Below, piece by piece: positions 11,895-23,331 of a stretch of 64,000 nt of DNA. Each line of letters begins with the position of its first letter. The first letter of the stretch is position 1. A program made the position numbers and the translations under genes. The stretch comes from Annona cherimola (Eukaryota > Streptophyta > Magnoliopsida > Magnoliales > Annonaceae): the NCBI GenBank assembly GCA_030490835.1, contig CM059972.1, positions 90,195,137 through 90,259,136 on the forward strand, given 5' to 3'. The notes under the pieces are model-generated. The model worked only from the letters and a program-made list of their open reading frames with translations, did not search any database and was not told where the DNA came from.

Positions 11895-11897
11895 TTA
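11895..11897. other. TTA target-site duplication, left
   Basis: TTA immediately precedes the GGGGACG terminus and is repeated at 23103-23105 after the other terminus. A 3-bp TTA duplication is the hallmark of PIF/Harbinger transposition. Confidence 0.9.
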
Positions 11898-13297
11898 GGG
11901 GACGTTTGGATAGATGCATTTGCGTGGGAACGTGGGATCTGATGGGATTTCGGCGCGGTAAAGAGCCAGTCGTCAACGACGCATTTGTAGTTTTGTACGG
12001 TGCGGCAGCAGCTTGGAATTCGTTCGGCGCGGGAGCGGCGGGACGCGCAAATTTTTTAAATCGTGAAACGCACCTGGCAACGGCGGGACGCGCAAGGGTG
12101 AAATCCTGCACATGCAACACACCTGTTCACCTGGCAACGCACCTGGCAACGCATTGCTCCGGAATAACCAGAAGCGATGGCTCGTTACATATGCACATAA
12201 ATCGTGATTTCACATATTTTATAATATACCACGTTATTCATCATAAAAAATAGCAATTTTAAGTTATTTTTCATGACTTAAAATCGTGATTTTTTTTAAA
12301 AAAAAAACAAATACATAAAAGTATTATAAAATGACAAACTTGGAATATGAATATAAAGTAATTAAAAAAATTAATAAATAATGTAGATGTGTAATTGTGA
12401 TTTTTTTACGCAGCCTACACCGCGCACATCACGCTAGAGGGGTATATTTTACTGCCTAGGTACGAAATTTTTAACGTGCAATCTATTTTAAGCCCACAAT
12501 AATTATATCAATTTTTCATTCATTCATTTAATTTATTATCTTTTGTTTTAACATGCATTAAAAATTGAATCAAATTCTTAGGTGGGTTGTAGATGCTAAA
12601 AATTGTGTATAATCGCCTATAAATTGGAGATTTTTCGACACGATTTAATAAACTTGAATGAGATGGATAAATAGAGAGTGTATTGATGCATATTTAAAAT
12701 GAAAAAAATTGTATTGAAAATATAACGAATTATATTAAAGAAGATGATACGCGCTCCATTTAAGTAACAGTTACTTAGATTTTTCCTTAAAAAAATAATT
12801 ACTTTGATTTTGATTCGTGGTCATGGATAGGCTCGAAATGGGATGTTACTGAAATCTTTGATAGCAACGGCGCTAGTACAGTATTTACTAGTGTGTTATC
12901 GAATCGGACCGGACCGGCCGGTCCGACCGGGAACCAGCCCAATGTCTGATTCGTTTACTTGTGGTTCGGTTTAATTATATTAAACCGCATGACCGTATGG
13001 TAAATGTATAAATCATATCGTTAATCACATGCTCGCCGTCTGTGTGAAATAATATCAAATTACACATATTTATCCTAACTTATGAAATTAATATATGGAA
13101 GTACTTTTAAAATTATGTAGGTAATAATATATAAAAAAAATATGATTGCTAGAAATATTTAAAAATTCAAAATAAATGTATATACATATCCGAAAAATGT
13201 TAAAACTTAGTTTATAGGTTAAATATAACTAAATTGACATGTTTATGAATTAAAAACAGTCGCGCATTTTGTATCATAACGCAGTAACTATTTGATT
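11898..13297. repeat. Left terminal inverted repeat of Harbinger element (~1.4 kb)
   Basis: It matches the reverse complement of the right end almost base for base, including landmarks such as ccggaccggccggtccgacc, catgctcgccgtctgtgtg and gtatcataacgcagtaact. In the outer 300 bp I count about six differences. Similarity fades just past the last landmark (about 13297). Confidence 0.92.
12037..12151. repeat. Subterminal direct repeats in the TIR
   Basis: CACCTGGCAACG occurs three times (12071, 12128, 12140) and ggcgggacgcgcaa twice, about 43 bp apart. The same repeats exist in the right TIR. Short subterminal repeats are often transposase or Myb-partner binding sites in DNA transposons; that role is inferred. 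Confidence 0.6.
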
Positions 13298-15093
13298 TGC
13301 ACGTTAGATTACATCATTATGTATTTATTTCAAAAAATTTCAATCAACTTTTTAATACATTTTTTATATATTTTTTCATATTACAAAACACAACCTTTTC
13401 ATTAGGCTGGGTTAGGTAATTTACAAATATACCTGAATATCCCATATAGTTTTTAAAATTAAAAATAATTTCTTAAAAGTTTGATTATAATTGTAAATAT
13501 ATCCATGTTATTATAACATTATTATTACACCATTACGACATAGATATATTTGGAAAGAAGTGCAAACTATACAGGTATATTTACAATTGCAACAATTTGA
13601 TAGAACATATTTAATTTTTATAAATATATTCATATAGTTTATATATTTTAATAAATATACTTGTGTTAAACAATGCTATAACAGTATGGATATATTTACA
13701 GATATGTTAAATAATATAAGAATAATTTATAATTTACAAAACCATATAAATACATTTATAATTATATCAACACTATATAAGTAAATTTTCAAATTACACG
13801 GTTAGGTTCGGTCCATCCTAAAAATTCCCCGGAAGCACCAAAGCAATAACACTGGAAGAAAGGAGCCGCACTTGCAAGTTGTAGTTGGAAACATAATTAT
13901 TAGAATTGCAGCAAATGATGGAATACAAATTTATAAAATAGAGAAAAGCAAAACCCGTAATGCACCCATCTTAAAAATAAAATCTGTAAATTTTAAATTA
14001 ATACAACGCCAATCACAAGAACAACAACACCAACCAACCAACCAATCAATTTAAATAAAATTGGACGAAAGATCAAGATCCCCTTCCACCCACCTTCATA
14101 TCTCTCTCTCTATTTCCTCTTCTTCCGGTCGTTCATAATGATTATTATTTTTATTTTAGTTTTAAAAATATTTATTTTTTTACGCATATCTATACAAAAT
14201 AATTTTAAAAATTTGTTCATAATATTGGGAAAATATCGTGGTTTCCTGGTCAACTATCGGCAATAATTTTGAACCGTGCAGGCAGCCAACAAAATTCGAA
14301 TGCAGATGCAAGTACACATCTCTAGCGTGCGTTGCATTGCACCAGACTTGGTGCTCCACCCTTCAGAAAACGAGCTTCCATGGTTGCGGATAATGGGAGA
14401 GACGAACCCATCGCCCATGCGTCTTCGAAGCCGGCCAAATACAGTACAAAATAATGTTTAGCGAGTGGATTTTCTGGTGTTGGCATTCTTTCCAAGTTCC
14501 AAGCATCGAATGGTTAGAAAATCTACATCTCTGGCGACCCACATGATCTCAGATCCGGCCGTCTGAACCGGCTGATCTCCCAATCACATTCCGTTAATCA
14601 AGAGCTGCTGAAAATTCTCAATGTCCGGCCCCATTCTTCTCCCAAGATTCGAGCACAACATGGATCTCCCTTGTGTGTGAACTGTTCTTTATTCCGACGA
14701 CGGGAGAGAGACAGGAGGAAGTGCGAAGTGTTGGCAAAACCGGTCCCGTTCTGCTGCACCTGGGACCGCAGGTAATCCATCCTGGGAGGAAGCTATGCAC
14801 TGTAGCAGCCCCACCAAATGCAGCAAAAGCCATTCATCCGGCACATCAACCATCCAGGCCATTGAACACGCAAGGAGAAATTTTTGAGCAGAGTGTTAAC
14901 AAGGCCAGGGGTTGTCGTCTCATGAGGGTTTGACAACCTGTCGGCCTGTTAGCAAAATCTACGGCTGCAAGTGTATTGGGAATAAAAAAACGTGGTTCGT
15001 CACGTACGTCATGGAACGATTGGAGCCGGTGGTGTGAGCAGATGAGCGGCGTGACAAGATAGCGGAGGTACGGAAGAAAATCGGAGAAGAGAA

Positions 15094-15363
15094 ATGGGGA
15101 GAACGGCGTTTGAAGAGGAAAACAGCGGTTACTGCCAAAGCGACGCGGGACTCCCGTTGACGCGGTGCCCTCTAACAAAAAGAAGAATCCTGCCAGCAAG
15201 ATCAAGCGCTCTCCGTGCTCGAAGAAGGTTGGGTGAATACAGACGACCACCGAAATATGCTCCCGTGAACGTAGAAGACGTTACCTCTTCCGGTTCGTCA
15301 CAGCAGTCTGAACCATTGTTAAGCTCACCACAAGATCGGTGCTCCCAAACTCGTCTCAGGAAG
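15094..15363 (+). other. Possible captured exon inside Harbinger element
   Basis: An open frame from an ATG gives about 90 residues of ordinary composition (contains RRPPKYAPVNVEDV and a Ser/Gln-rich stretch) and runs into a donor-like AAG|GTATTT at 15363/15364. I do not recognise the protein, and overlapping minus-strand frames are also open, so it may be chance in GC-rich DNA. If real, it would be a fragment of a host gene carried by the transposon. Confidence 0.25.
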
Positions 15364-16732
15364 GTATTTTTTTTAAACTCATTCAAACAAATGTCATATT
15401 TCCATTATCTGTGCAAACTTGTAATCTGCGCTACAATTTTTTCCCTTCTCATTATCCGTCTCCCATTATCCGTGCGTTATGTTTTTCTCCTGAGCTGCTG
15501 CTGCCGAAACTAGTTGTCTCTTGCATACACCCCAACCTGCGTCTTCCCTCCCGCCTCTAGCTAATTTGCTACAGCCATTAAATCCAATCATAAGTTGCAG
15601 TGCCCAACCGAGCAGAAATCGACTACCAAATTTGGCAAGGCATGCCATGGTTGCCAGAGTTATTGACGGTACAATGAGATTGGGCATCCTACTAATCTTT
15701 CTAACTTCTGTTTTTCTCACACATTTTGGAGCTCTACTCTTGCATCTAAAATCTGGAGTTTCTTCTTGTCCAATTCGATCTCAGATAAAAATGGTATTGG
15801 CTTATTGCCTTAACTTACTGCCTTGTCCCTGCCTGGTCTTGGAGGCCGGTCAAGAAAACCACTTCTCTACGCTCCCCTGTTTACAGTGTCACGGCTGAAA
15901 TAGGGTGCATAACCGCATAAGCGTGCTTTTGGAAAAGAATCTGGGAGTAATCAGTGAGGGGAAAACGGGTGCGAAACTGGGCGTCTGGGCCCCGATGGTT
16001 ACTCTGGATTTTTCCAAATTCGTGCTTTTCAGGTTGATTGATATCTATTTTTCAATAATCAGACATGTGATGCGACATTTGAAATATTTAACACCTCATA
16101 TGGGGGAGTTGTAAAAGTGGAAATGGAAATTTTTTAAAAAAAGTGACAGAGTAATCCAATGTGATATATAACATTTGAAATATAATGACAATAATAGAAA
16201 AAGTAAGGTAATTATTTGTTAATATGTAAAATTATATATAAAAAAAAAAGCGTATGAAAAAGTTCTTAAATTTTTTTTACCAGTTGTCAAATGGATATTA
16301 TAATCTAGGGGACATTAGGCAATTAGTCTCTATGGGGTAGGGTGATATGGTTTTCCAGGTTAACAATTACTCTAATTAATAATCATATCCTTCTACATTT
16401 GCCTTTGAATTTTAATTATTTTGTCTATCAATTATCTTCAACAGATGTATTTGTTCCAATTTTATTTTTATTATTTCTTATCAATCACACAATTTTCGAA
16501 ATATTTTATTTCCTCTTCCTCACTTAGTTCCACAATCCTCACAAAATTCAAATTAACAAACGTTCTCCTAGTTTAATGCTATGATATCAGTTCCAATCGT
16601 AGGGTCATAAATGCTTACCTAGTTTGGTTATGGACGTGAGATTGACAAAAGTGCGTGGCTCTGTAGTCCATCAAATAATGTACTGAGGTCATTTTTTTAA
16701 TCCTTTTTTAATGCAATGATAGGGAACCAGTT

Positions 16733-16912
16733 TTTTTTTTTTAAATTCATTTTAGAGTATGACATCTTATATTGCAACCACGTTCATTCACATACCCATC
16801 TTTTGGAGAGACCACGAGCTCCAAGCTGTTCTCAGGGGAGACCGAACTCAACGCTTGTCTCTTGCATTATTGCCAACAAGTGCTACCAACCGGGCTAATG
16901 CCCACTTGGCAC
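16733..16912 (-). mobile_element. tRNA-derived SINE
   Basis: On the minus strand a pol III A-box-like TTAGCCCGGTTGGTAGCAC and a B-box-like GAGTTCGGTCTCC are followed by a body of about 100 bp and a poly(A) tail (T-run just after 16732 on plus). Direct repeats AACCAGTT flank it (16725-16732 and 16913-16920). It is nested in the Harbinger element, so it is younger than that element's assembly. Confidence 0.75.
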
Positions 16913-17652
16913 AACCAGTTCCTTGGTACGGCCAACTTTTTTGAATACGATGCATGACTTAGATTTAAATAAAATGTTAAAAATCGCAAAACCTAAAGGG
17001 CACACGGTGCAATCGGTGCCTCAAATGTATTTTCCAATTAAAATATATATTTGACGAGTAGAATTCTACCCATCCAAAATCCTGAATGCCAAGTCCCTCT
17101 CGTGGCTGTGTGTTTGAAACCATATGTAGCTATTAACTGATCTCAAAATATTCTGCTTCTAGAAGAATGAAAATTAAAAGCGCAAAATGAAAGAGAAAAT
17201 TTCTTGGGGACTCCTTTCCGTTTCATATATCAAGAATTAGAAAGCGGTGAATTATTATGTTAATGAATTTTAACGAGCCATAGAAATGTATTAATAAAAC
17301 TAAATATTTTTACAAGATGAAAATTTTAAGTTGTTTATATTTTACATACTCACATTTTTATAAGATTATAATTTTACATATCCAACTAAATTTTTTCTAA
17401 AGAGTAACGATCACAAGTCACCCATTTATATCTGGTCGTATGTGATCTGTGCGCTATTTTAGATTAATTGTGCCCATGCATTAATCAATCATCCATCTCA
17501 TCCCATTTTATCCTTTTTCTTAAACAATACTTTATTTACTTAATTAATATTCACTTTCACACGTCTCTTTCCATAAGTCTCATTCAGGCTCAGCTAATGT
17601 TTATGGTGAAGGCTGTCAAATGCTACAAACAAATTAAATAATACGTACAGAC

Positions 17653-19009
17653 ATGGATTATTACGAGGAAACATTAATGCTAGGTGGAGTAGCAGCGACA
17701 CTTTTAGCAGCCGATGCAGAAAATAATGAGAAGGACGCTAATTCCAATAGAAACTGTGGGAAGCTCCGTCAATCATTTATAGATAACATGATTGGGTCTG
17801 GAGATACAAAGTGTACAAATCAGATTAGAATGAGCATGTTTGACTTCCATCAATTGTGTCAGAAAGTAAAAGATGTAAGTGGGTTGAGTGGCACTCGGCA
17901 TGTGACAGTGGAGGCACAAATGACAATGTTTTTACACACATTATCTCATAACGTTAGAAATCGAAGCATAGGGGGCCATTTCTGTCGTTCTGGTGAAACT
18001 GTCAGTCGGCGTTTTCATAGGTGCCTTTCTGCTGTGCTGAATCTCCATACAGAAATGGTTGAAGCTCCAAAGTATACTACACATCCTTTAATAGAGGCAG
18101 ACCCATTTGTGTTAGTATATTTTCAGGTTCGTGTTGCACCCTTCATGCATGTTACCCTCCTTTACAGTCATGTTTACCGCACTAATACATCACAACAACT
18201 TACATAGGGATGTATAGGAGCGCTTGATGGAACTCACATTCCTACAACACCACCACCAGGACCAAATTCAGCTTGGCGGAATAGATATAGGAGGTTGACT
18301 CAAAATGTTCTAGCTGCATGCGATTTCAACATGAGGTTCACATATATATATGTCGGTTGGGAGGTCGAGCCCATGATAGTAAAGTCCTACAGGCTGCAAT
18401 AGATGACTCTGAGGATCCATTTAAAGTTCCAACAGGTGCCACTCGAATCCCGTGTCTTGAAAATTAATTATGTCCGTATTAGAGGACTATATCGCTAACC
18501 ATATGTGCTGGATTTTAACCTTTGGACGTACAGGGTCTTATTATCTAGTCGATTTGGGTTACCCACATTGTCCCGGCTTTATGGCACCATACAAGGGTGT
18601 ACGTTACCATTTGTAAGAGTATCAAAGGGGTCGACCACCAGAAAATTATCAAGAATTATTTAACTACAATCATGTAAAGTGGAGAGCCCATGTGGAAAGG
18701 TTATTTGGTATATGGAAGAGTCGTTTTCCCATATTGAAAAGTGCCACCAAATACCCTTACAATGTCCACACAATGATTATAGCAGCTTGTGTCATCTTAC
18801 ACAACTACATGACAATTGTAGATGAATCAGAATTACCAGAGCAACTACAATTACAGGGGGACGCTTCAATGAATTCAGTCGACATGGAGGAGGAGGTCGA
18901 AGAGCCAACCATGATTAGGGGTTTCTCAGATATAGCATTACAATCTTGGAAGGACTTCCGTGACGATATTGCTCAACGAATGTGGAATGATTATCATAGA
19001 GATGTGTAG
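17653..19009 (+). pseudogene. PIF/Harbinger DDE transposase, damaged
   Basis: Exon 1 (17653-18126, 158 codons) carries the N-terminal DUF8040-like part with RMSMFDFHQLC and SGETVSRRFHRCL. An 81-bp intron (donor CAG|GTTCGT, acceptor TACATAG|GG) joins it to exon 2, which opens at the catalytic region GCIGALDGTHIP. The three acidic catalytic residues are all visible: Asp at 18226 (DGTHIP), Asp at 18551 (YYLVDLGYP) and Glu at 18695 (VERLFGIWKSRFP). Damage: a one-base frameshift near 18362 in the VGWEG region, an unreadable or intronic stretch about 18440-18531, and a TAA at 18614-18616 in place of a Gln. From 18617 to the stop the frame is open. In the nucleus it would cut and join at TTA/TAA targets; this copy should not make a full protein. 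Confidence 0.92.
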
Positions 19010-19293
19010 CCAATATCGTAGTCATAGCTCTCAACACTAAGCATCATTTACTTTTATGTTTATTATGCCTGTAGTTTGTGATTTAACTTGCTGAATACTT
19101 GTCATTTGATAAATCAAATGTTGGTTTAGTAGAATGGTGCTTCAATGAGTGAATTGGTTTATTTTTCTCATGTCTCATGCCTTCTATCCTTATTTTTAGA
19201 TCATGGTATATGTGGTTAATTTTATCAATTATATCTCAATCACATAATTGTGCTGCATCTTGATATTTGTAGTATCGTACAGAGATAGGCCCA

Positions 19294-20350
19294 ATGGATC
19301 CAACATTGAGCAGATCCATGAGCAGTGGGTCTCGTCAGGCTTCTAGAGGTAGTACTGACAGAAATTCTAGACGGTCTAATGAAGGAAATTTCCGATGGGC
19401 AGAAGAACATGATAGAAGGCTCATTAGGCTTCTAGTAGAAAATAGACAGTCTGGTCGCATATGTGGTAATAGCTTAGCCAAGGCTATAGCCATGCGAATT
19501 GCATCAAGGCTAAGCAATGAACTTAGCGACATTATTGAAGTTCCCCTTAAGTGGGAGCAAGTTTGAAACAGGTGGCGTCATTTTAAAGAGCTATACCGAC
19601 GTATGGCAAGAGTTCAAGACAAATCTGGAATGGGATAGGATGAGTCTCGTATGATGTTTGATGGGTCAAATGAACAATGGGCAGATCTTATCGAGGTAGC
19701 TAATTAGATTTTCGTAATGTTTTATATGTTTGTAAGAATTTTTGTTAGCAAGTACTTACCAATGTCTTTCATTAAAATTGACTTGTTCAGTCTGATCCGA
19801 AGATAGCGGAGCTCCGTGATAAGCGTCAATTACACAGTTGGGAGGACTTGGATGAGATCTATAGGTCAGATGCACCAACCGGTGCCCGATCAGCGGGATT
19901 CAGTAAGCTAGCACGTCGAAGACGCTCCCACATGGAAGAGAGTCCGAGTGGCGAGGAAGGCATCGATCTTAACTCCGAGCCTTTGTACACCGAAGAAGAT
20001 GCTCCGACATCTTCAATGAGAACATCTGCATGCTCACCACGACGTCAAAATTTACGTAGGAGGCCGCCAGGTCCATTAGAGGAGGTGGCTGGTGCATTCA
20101 AGAGTCTAGTCAATCGGCAGGTGCTGCCGCCGCCTCCTCCACCACCACTACCAACCGGAAGCTCAGTGTTGACCCCCAACGATACACGGATGCTATGACA
20201 CGGCTGTGGGAGCTTTCTCTCTCTCCCGAAGAGGGCACAAAAATGGTCCTTTACTTTGGTCAGCATCCAGAGAATGCATTAGGTTTTCTAAGTATGCCCA
20301 CTTTAGAGATGCGAAAGCAGTTTGTGCAACATATTTTAGCAAATTTGTAG
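19294..20350 (+). pseudogene. Myb/SANT-like Harbinger partner protein, damaged
   Basis: An ATG at 19294 starts a Ser/Arg-rich leader, then a Myb/SANT-like DNA-binding segment (FRWAEEHDRRLIRLLVENR through NRWRHFKELYRRM). The frame is broken by TGA at 19564-19566 and by a TAG at a position normally Trp (GMG*DES, about 19636). An intron with donor GAG|GTAGCT (about 19695) and acceptor TTCAG (about 19792) leads to a second exon encoding SDPKIAELRDK, an Asp/Glu-rich region and a run of prolines. A frameshift near 20165 precedes an open end reading AMTRLWELSLSPEEG to a stop at 20348-20350. In plant PIF/Pong elements this protein binds element DNA and brings in the transposase; that role here is by family. 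Confidence 0.85.
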
Positions 20351-20547
20351 ACCTATTTGATTATCGAAATTGTTGATCATTTATGACATATTGTGTAGAC
20401 TATTTAGGCAATTTGACTTATGGTTTTAACTTATCAGGTAACTTGTTTTATTGATTAAGTTTATGTATGACATTGTTATGCTATTAGGATGTCTATTTCA
20501 TTCATTTCTATACTTTACATTGGATTTTTTTCACAGGTCACGTCATT

Positions 20548-20832
20548 ATGCCACGTTTCTATGTTGTCTTCGTTGGGCGTACACCAGGTATATATCAATC
20601 ATGGCCGGCGGCCCATGCACAAGTGAATCGATATTCGGGAGCATGTTTCAAATCATTTTCTGATCGAGAGTCTGCCCTAGATGCGTACAAGAATTATTTC
20701 ACACCGCTAGGTAAAAAAGAGCAAACTAGTGTTGTCATAAACATTTGTGATTGTGCTAGTTGTAATGTTGGAAATGATGTCCAAATTATCAATTTGTGTG
20801 ACTGTAAATCATGTGGTAAAAGTGCAATGTAG
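20548..20832 (+). CDS. Small protein: RNase H1-type hybrid-binding domain plus CxCxxC tail
   Basis: The product is 94 residues. Residues 3-50 match the N-terminal hybrid-binding domain of RNase H1 (PF01693, also called viroplasmin-type): RFYVVFVGRTPGIYQSW, then FKSF and ESALDAYKNYF. In RNase H1 this fold binds RNA-DNA hybrid and dsRNA. No RNase H catalytic domain follows. Instead the tail has two CxCxxC motifs (CDCASC about 67-72, CDCKSC about 84-89), which could bind metal. It lies 198 bp after the stop of the Myb-like gene, same strand, inside the Harbinger element. A strong acceptor (tttttcacag) stands 10 bp before the ATG, so it probably has a 5' UTR intron or is spliced to upstream exons. 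Unlike its two neighbours it has no stop or frameshift. Function in transposition is unknown. Confidence 0.8.
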   Translation: MPRFYVVFVGRTPGIYQSWPAAHAQVNRYSGACFKSFSDRESALDAYKNYFTPLGKKEQTSVVINICDCASCNVGNDVQIINLCDCKSCGKSAM

Positions 20833-21092
20833 TGATAACATGTGCCATGTATGAAGGAGTTATAAAATAGTTGTGTAGATTTGTGATTTTAGTAAAGACT
20901 GCTTTTTATATTTGACTGATTTTAATCGATGATAGTATTTAGATTTTGCGATTTTTTAATGATTTTGTTGGATAAAGAAAGTGAGCTGATTTTAGGTCTT
21001 CTCTTGGTTTAAGTTTTAGTTCGATATTTCGGTTAATAAAAGTATGGGGACATTATCATATTTGAAAATAAGATAAAACATGCTAACATGAA
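20833..21092. other. 3' flank of the Harbinger ORFs
   Basis: AT-rich sequence between the last ORF and the right TIR. Nothing else seen. Confidence 0.5.
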
Positions 21093-23102
21093 AATCAAAT
21101 AGTTACTGCGTTATGATACAAAATGCGCGACTGTTTTTAATTCGTAGCCCATTTTACTTCGACTTACCGTAAAATGAATTCATGTCTTCACCTTTATAGT
21201 TTGATGATACACGCTGTTGCGTTTTTAGAATCAAAATCTTCTTTGTATCAATCCAAATAAGGTACTGCGTTCTTCATTTATATTTTTATTATTTTTATTT
21301 ATAAATTATTTTCTGCATTCACTTCTTTCCGCCTGTTCTTTCCTTTCATACTCTCGACATACCGAAGAAAGAATTGACCTCTTCCCATTTTTATTTTTTC
21401 ACTCTTTTTCCTTTCATACTCTCGACATATTTATGATGTTATAAATATTAAATTAATTCTAAATTTGAAATAAATATATTTACCAAATTATATTTTCATA
21501 ACTCCTAAATATATATATGTTAGAATTTGAAAATCACAGTATAAGTACAAAATATGCAGAAAAAATTAATAGCAAGATTTAAAAATCTCTAAACATGCAT
21601 TTCTTAGTATATCTAACCCATTAGCTAGTATTCTGTATTTGGCGTGTAGTAGGCATTACTTAATGTAGACAATAGACATCCGAGCACTAATTCTTTCCGA
21701 CCTGTCAAAAAAAATATATATATATATATATTTATTTATTTTGAAATACGTTTTTGTAAACATGTTAATTTAGTTATATTTAATCTATAAACTAAGTTTT
21801 AACATTTTTCGGATATGTATATACATTTATTTTGAATTTTTAAATATTTCTAGCAATCATATTTTTTTATATATTATTACCTACATATATTTTAAAAGTA
21901 CTTCTATATATTAATTTCATAAGTTAGGATAAATATGTGTAATTTGATATTATTTCACACAGACGGCGAGCATGTGATTAACGATATGATTTATACATTT
22001 ACCATACGGTCATGCGGTTTAATATAATTAAATCGAACCACAAGTAAACGAATCAGACATTGGGCCGGTTCCCGGTCGGACCGGCTGGTCCGGTCCGATT
22101 CTATAACACACTGGTAAATACTGTACTAGCGCCGTTGCTATCAAAGATTTCAGTAACATCCCATTTCGAGCCTATCCATGACCACGAATCAAAATCCAAG
22201 TAATTATTTTTTTAAGGAAAAATCTAAGTAACTGTTACTTAAATGGAGCGCGTATCATCTTCTTTAATATAATTCGTTATATTTTCAATACAATTTTTTT
22301 CATTTTAAATATGCATCAATACACTCTCTATTTATCCATCTCATTCAAGTTTATTAAATCGTGTCGAAGAATCTCCAATTTATAGGCGATTATACACAAT
22401 TTTTAGCATCTACAACCCACCTAAGAATTTGATTCAATTTTTAATGCATGTTAAAACAAATGATAATAAATTAAATGAATGAATGAAAAATTGATATAAT
22501 TATTGTGGGCTTAAAATAGATTGCACGTTAAAAATTTCGTACCTAGGCAGTAAAATATACCCCTCTAGCGTGATGTGCGCGGTGTAGGCTGCGTAAAAAA
22601 ACCACAATTACACATCTACATTATTTATTAATTTTTTTAATTACTTTATATTCATATTCCAAGTTTGTCATTTTATAATACTTTTATGTATTTGTTTTTT
22701 TAAAAAAAAATCACGATTTTAAGTCATGAAAAATAACTTAAAATTGCTATTTTTTATGATGAATAACGTGGTATATTATAAAATATGTGAAATCACGATT
22801 TATGTGCATATGTAACGAGCCATCGCTTCTAGTTATTCCGGAGCAATGCGTTGCCAGGTGCGTTGCCAGGTGAACAGGTGTGTTGCATGTGCAGGATTTC
22901 ACCCTTGCGCGTCCCGCCGTTGCCAGGTGCGTTTTACGATTTAAAAAATTTGCGCGTCCCGCCGCTCCCGCGCCGAACGAATTCCAAGCTGCTGCCGCAC
23001 CTTACAAAACTACAAATGCGTCGTTTACGGCTGGCTCTTTACCACGCCGAAATCCCATCAGATCCCACGTTCCCACACAAATGCATCTATCCAAACGTCC
23101 CC
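21093..23102. repeat. Right terminal inverted repeat of Harbinger element, with insertion
   Basis: It is the reverse complement of 11898-13297, but about 615 bp between roughly 21143 and 21757 have no counterpart on the left. Outside that block the match is close to complete, ending ATCCAAACGTCCCC before the TTA duplication. Confidence 0.92.
21143..21757. other. Insertion within the right TIR (~615 bp)
   Basis: Right-TIR-only sequence between gaattaaaaacag and the aacatgtt landmark. It includes a direct repeat of tttcatactctcgacat (about 21345 and 21411) and a TA microsatellite (about 21715-21730). I see no clear target duplication or inverted termini, so it may be an insertion on the right or a deletion on the left. 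Confidence 0.6.
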
Positions 23103-23105
23103 TTA
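23103..23105. other. TTA target-site duplication, right
   Basis: Partner of the TTA at 11895-11897. Confidence 0.9.
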
Positions 23106-23331
23106 CTTTAAAAATTTTCCATAAATTTTTTTTATCTTCAACTATACCCACTATCACCAAATTTTAACTTTATTCTATTTATACTATATTATTATCTTTA
23201 TTATATTACATCATTTTTTATCAACTAAGACAACTTTTATTCTCAGAACTTTTTATAAAAATTTTTTATCTTCAACCACACATGCTATCACATAAGTTTA
23301 ACTTTATTTTATTTACACTTTGGGTGTATTT

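Larger units (their letters stand above)
13298..17652. other. Internal non-TIR region of Harbinger element
   Basis: The first 500 bp (to about 13800) are AT-rich with loosely repeated aatatatttacaa-type units. The stretch 14270-15900 is clearly more GC-rich with overlapping ORFs and may be captured host DNA (see 15094-15363). A SINE lies at 16733-16912. The end, 17400-17652, is probably the 5' untranslated part of the transposase gene; an acceptor-like tacgtacag precedes the ATG. Confidence 0.5.
11898..23102 (+). mobile_element. PIF/Harbinger DNA transposon with long TIRs (11,205 bp)
   Basis: The two ends are inverted copies starting GGGGACGTTTGGATAG, flanked by TTA on both sides. Inside, all on the plus strand, lie a DDE transposase (17653-19009), a Myb/SANT-like protein (19294-20350) and a small hybrid-binding-domain ORF (20548-20832). 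The first two are the normal two-gene set of plant PIF/Harbinger elements. The inverted repeats are far longer than the few tens of bp usual for this superfamily. About 4.3 kb of unexplained sequence, including a SINE, lies between the left TIR and the transposase. Transposase and Myb gene are both damaged, so this copy is not autonomous now. Confidence 0.93.

Noticed and set aside
16733..16912. Functional tRNA gene
   Set aside because: A and B box-like motifs are present but no cloverleaf can be formed; poly(A) tail and target duplication mark a SINE.
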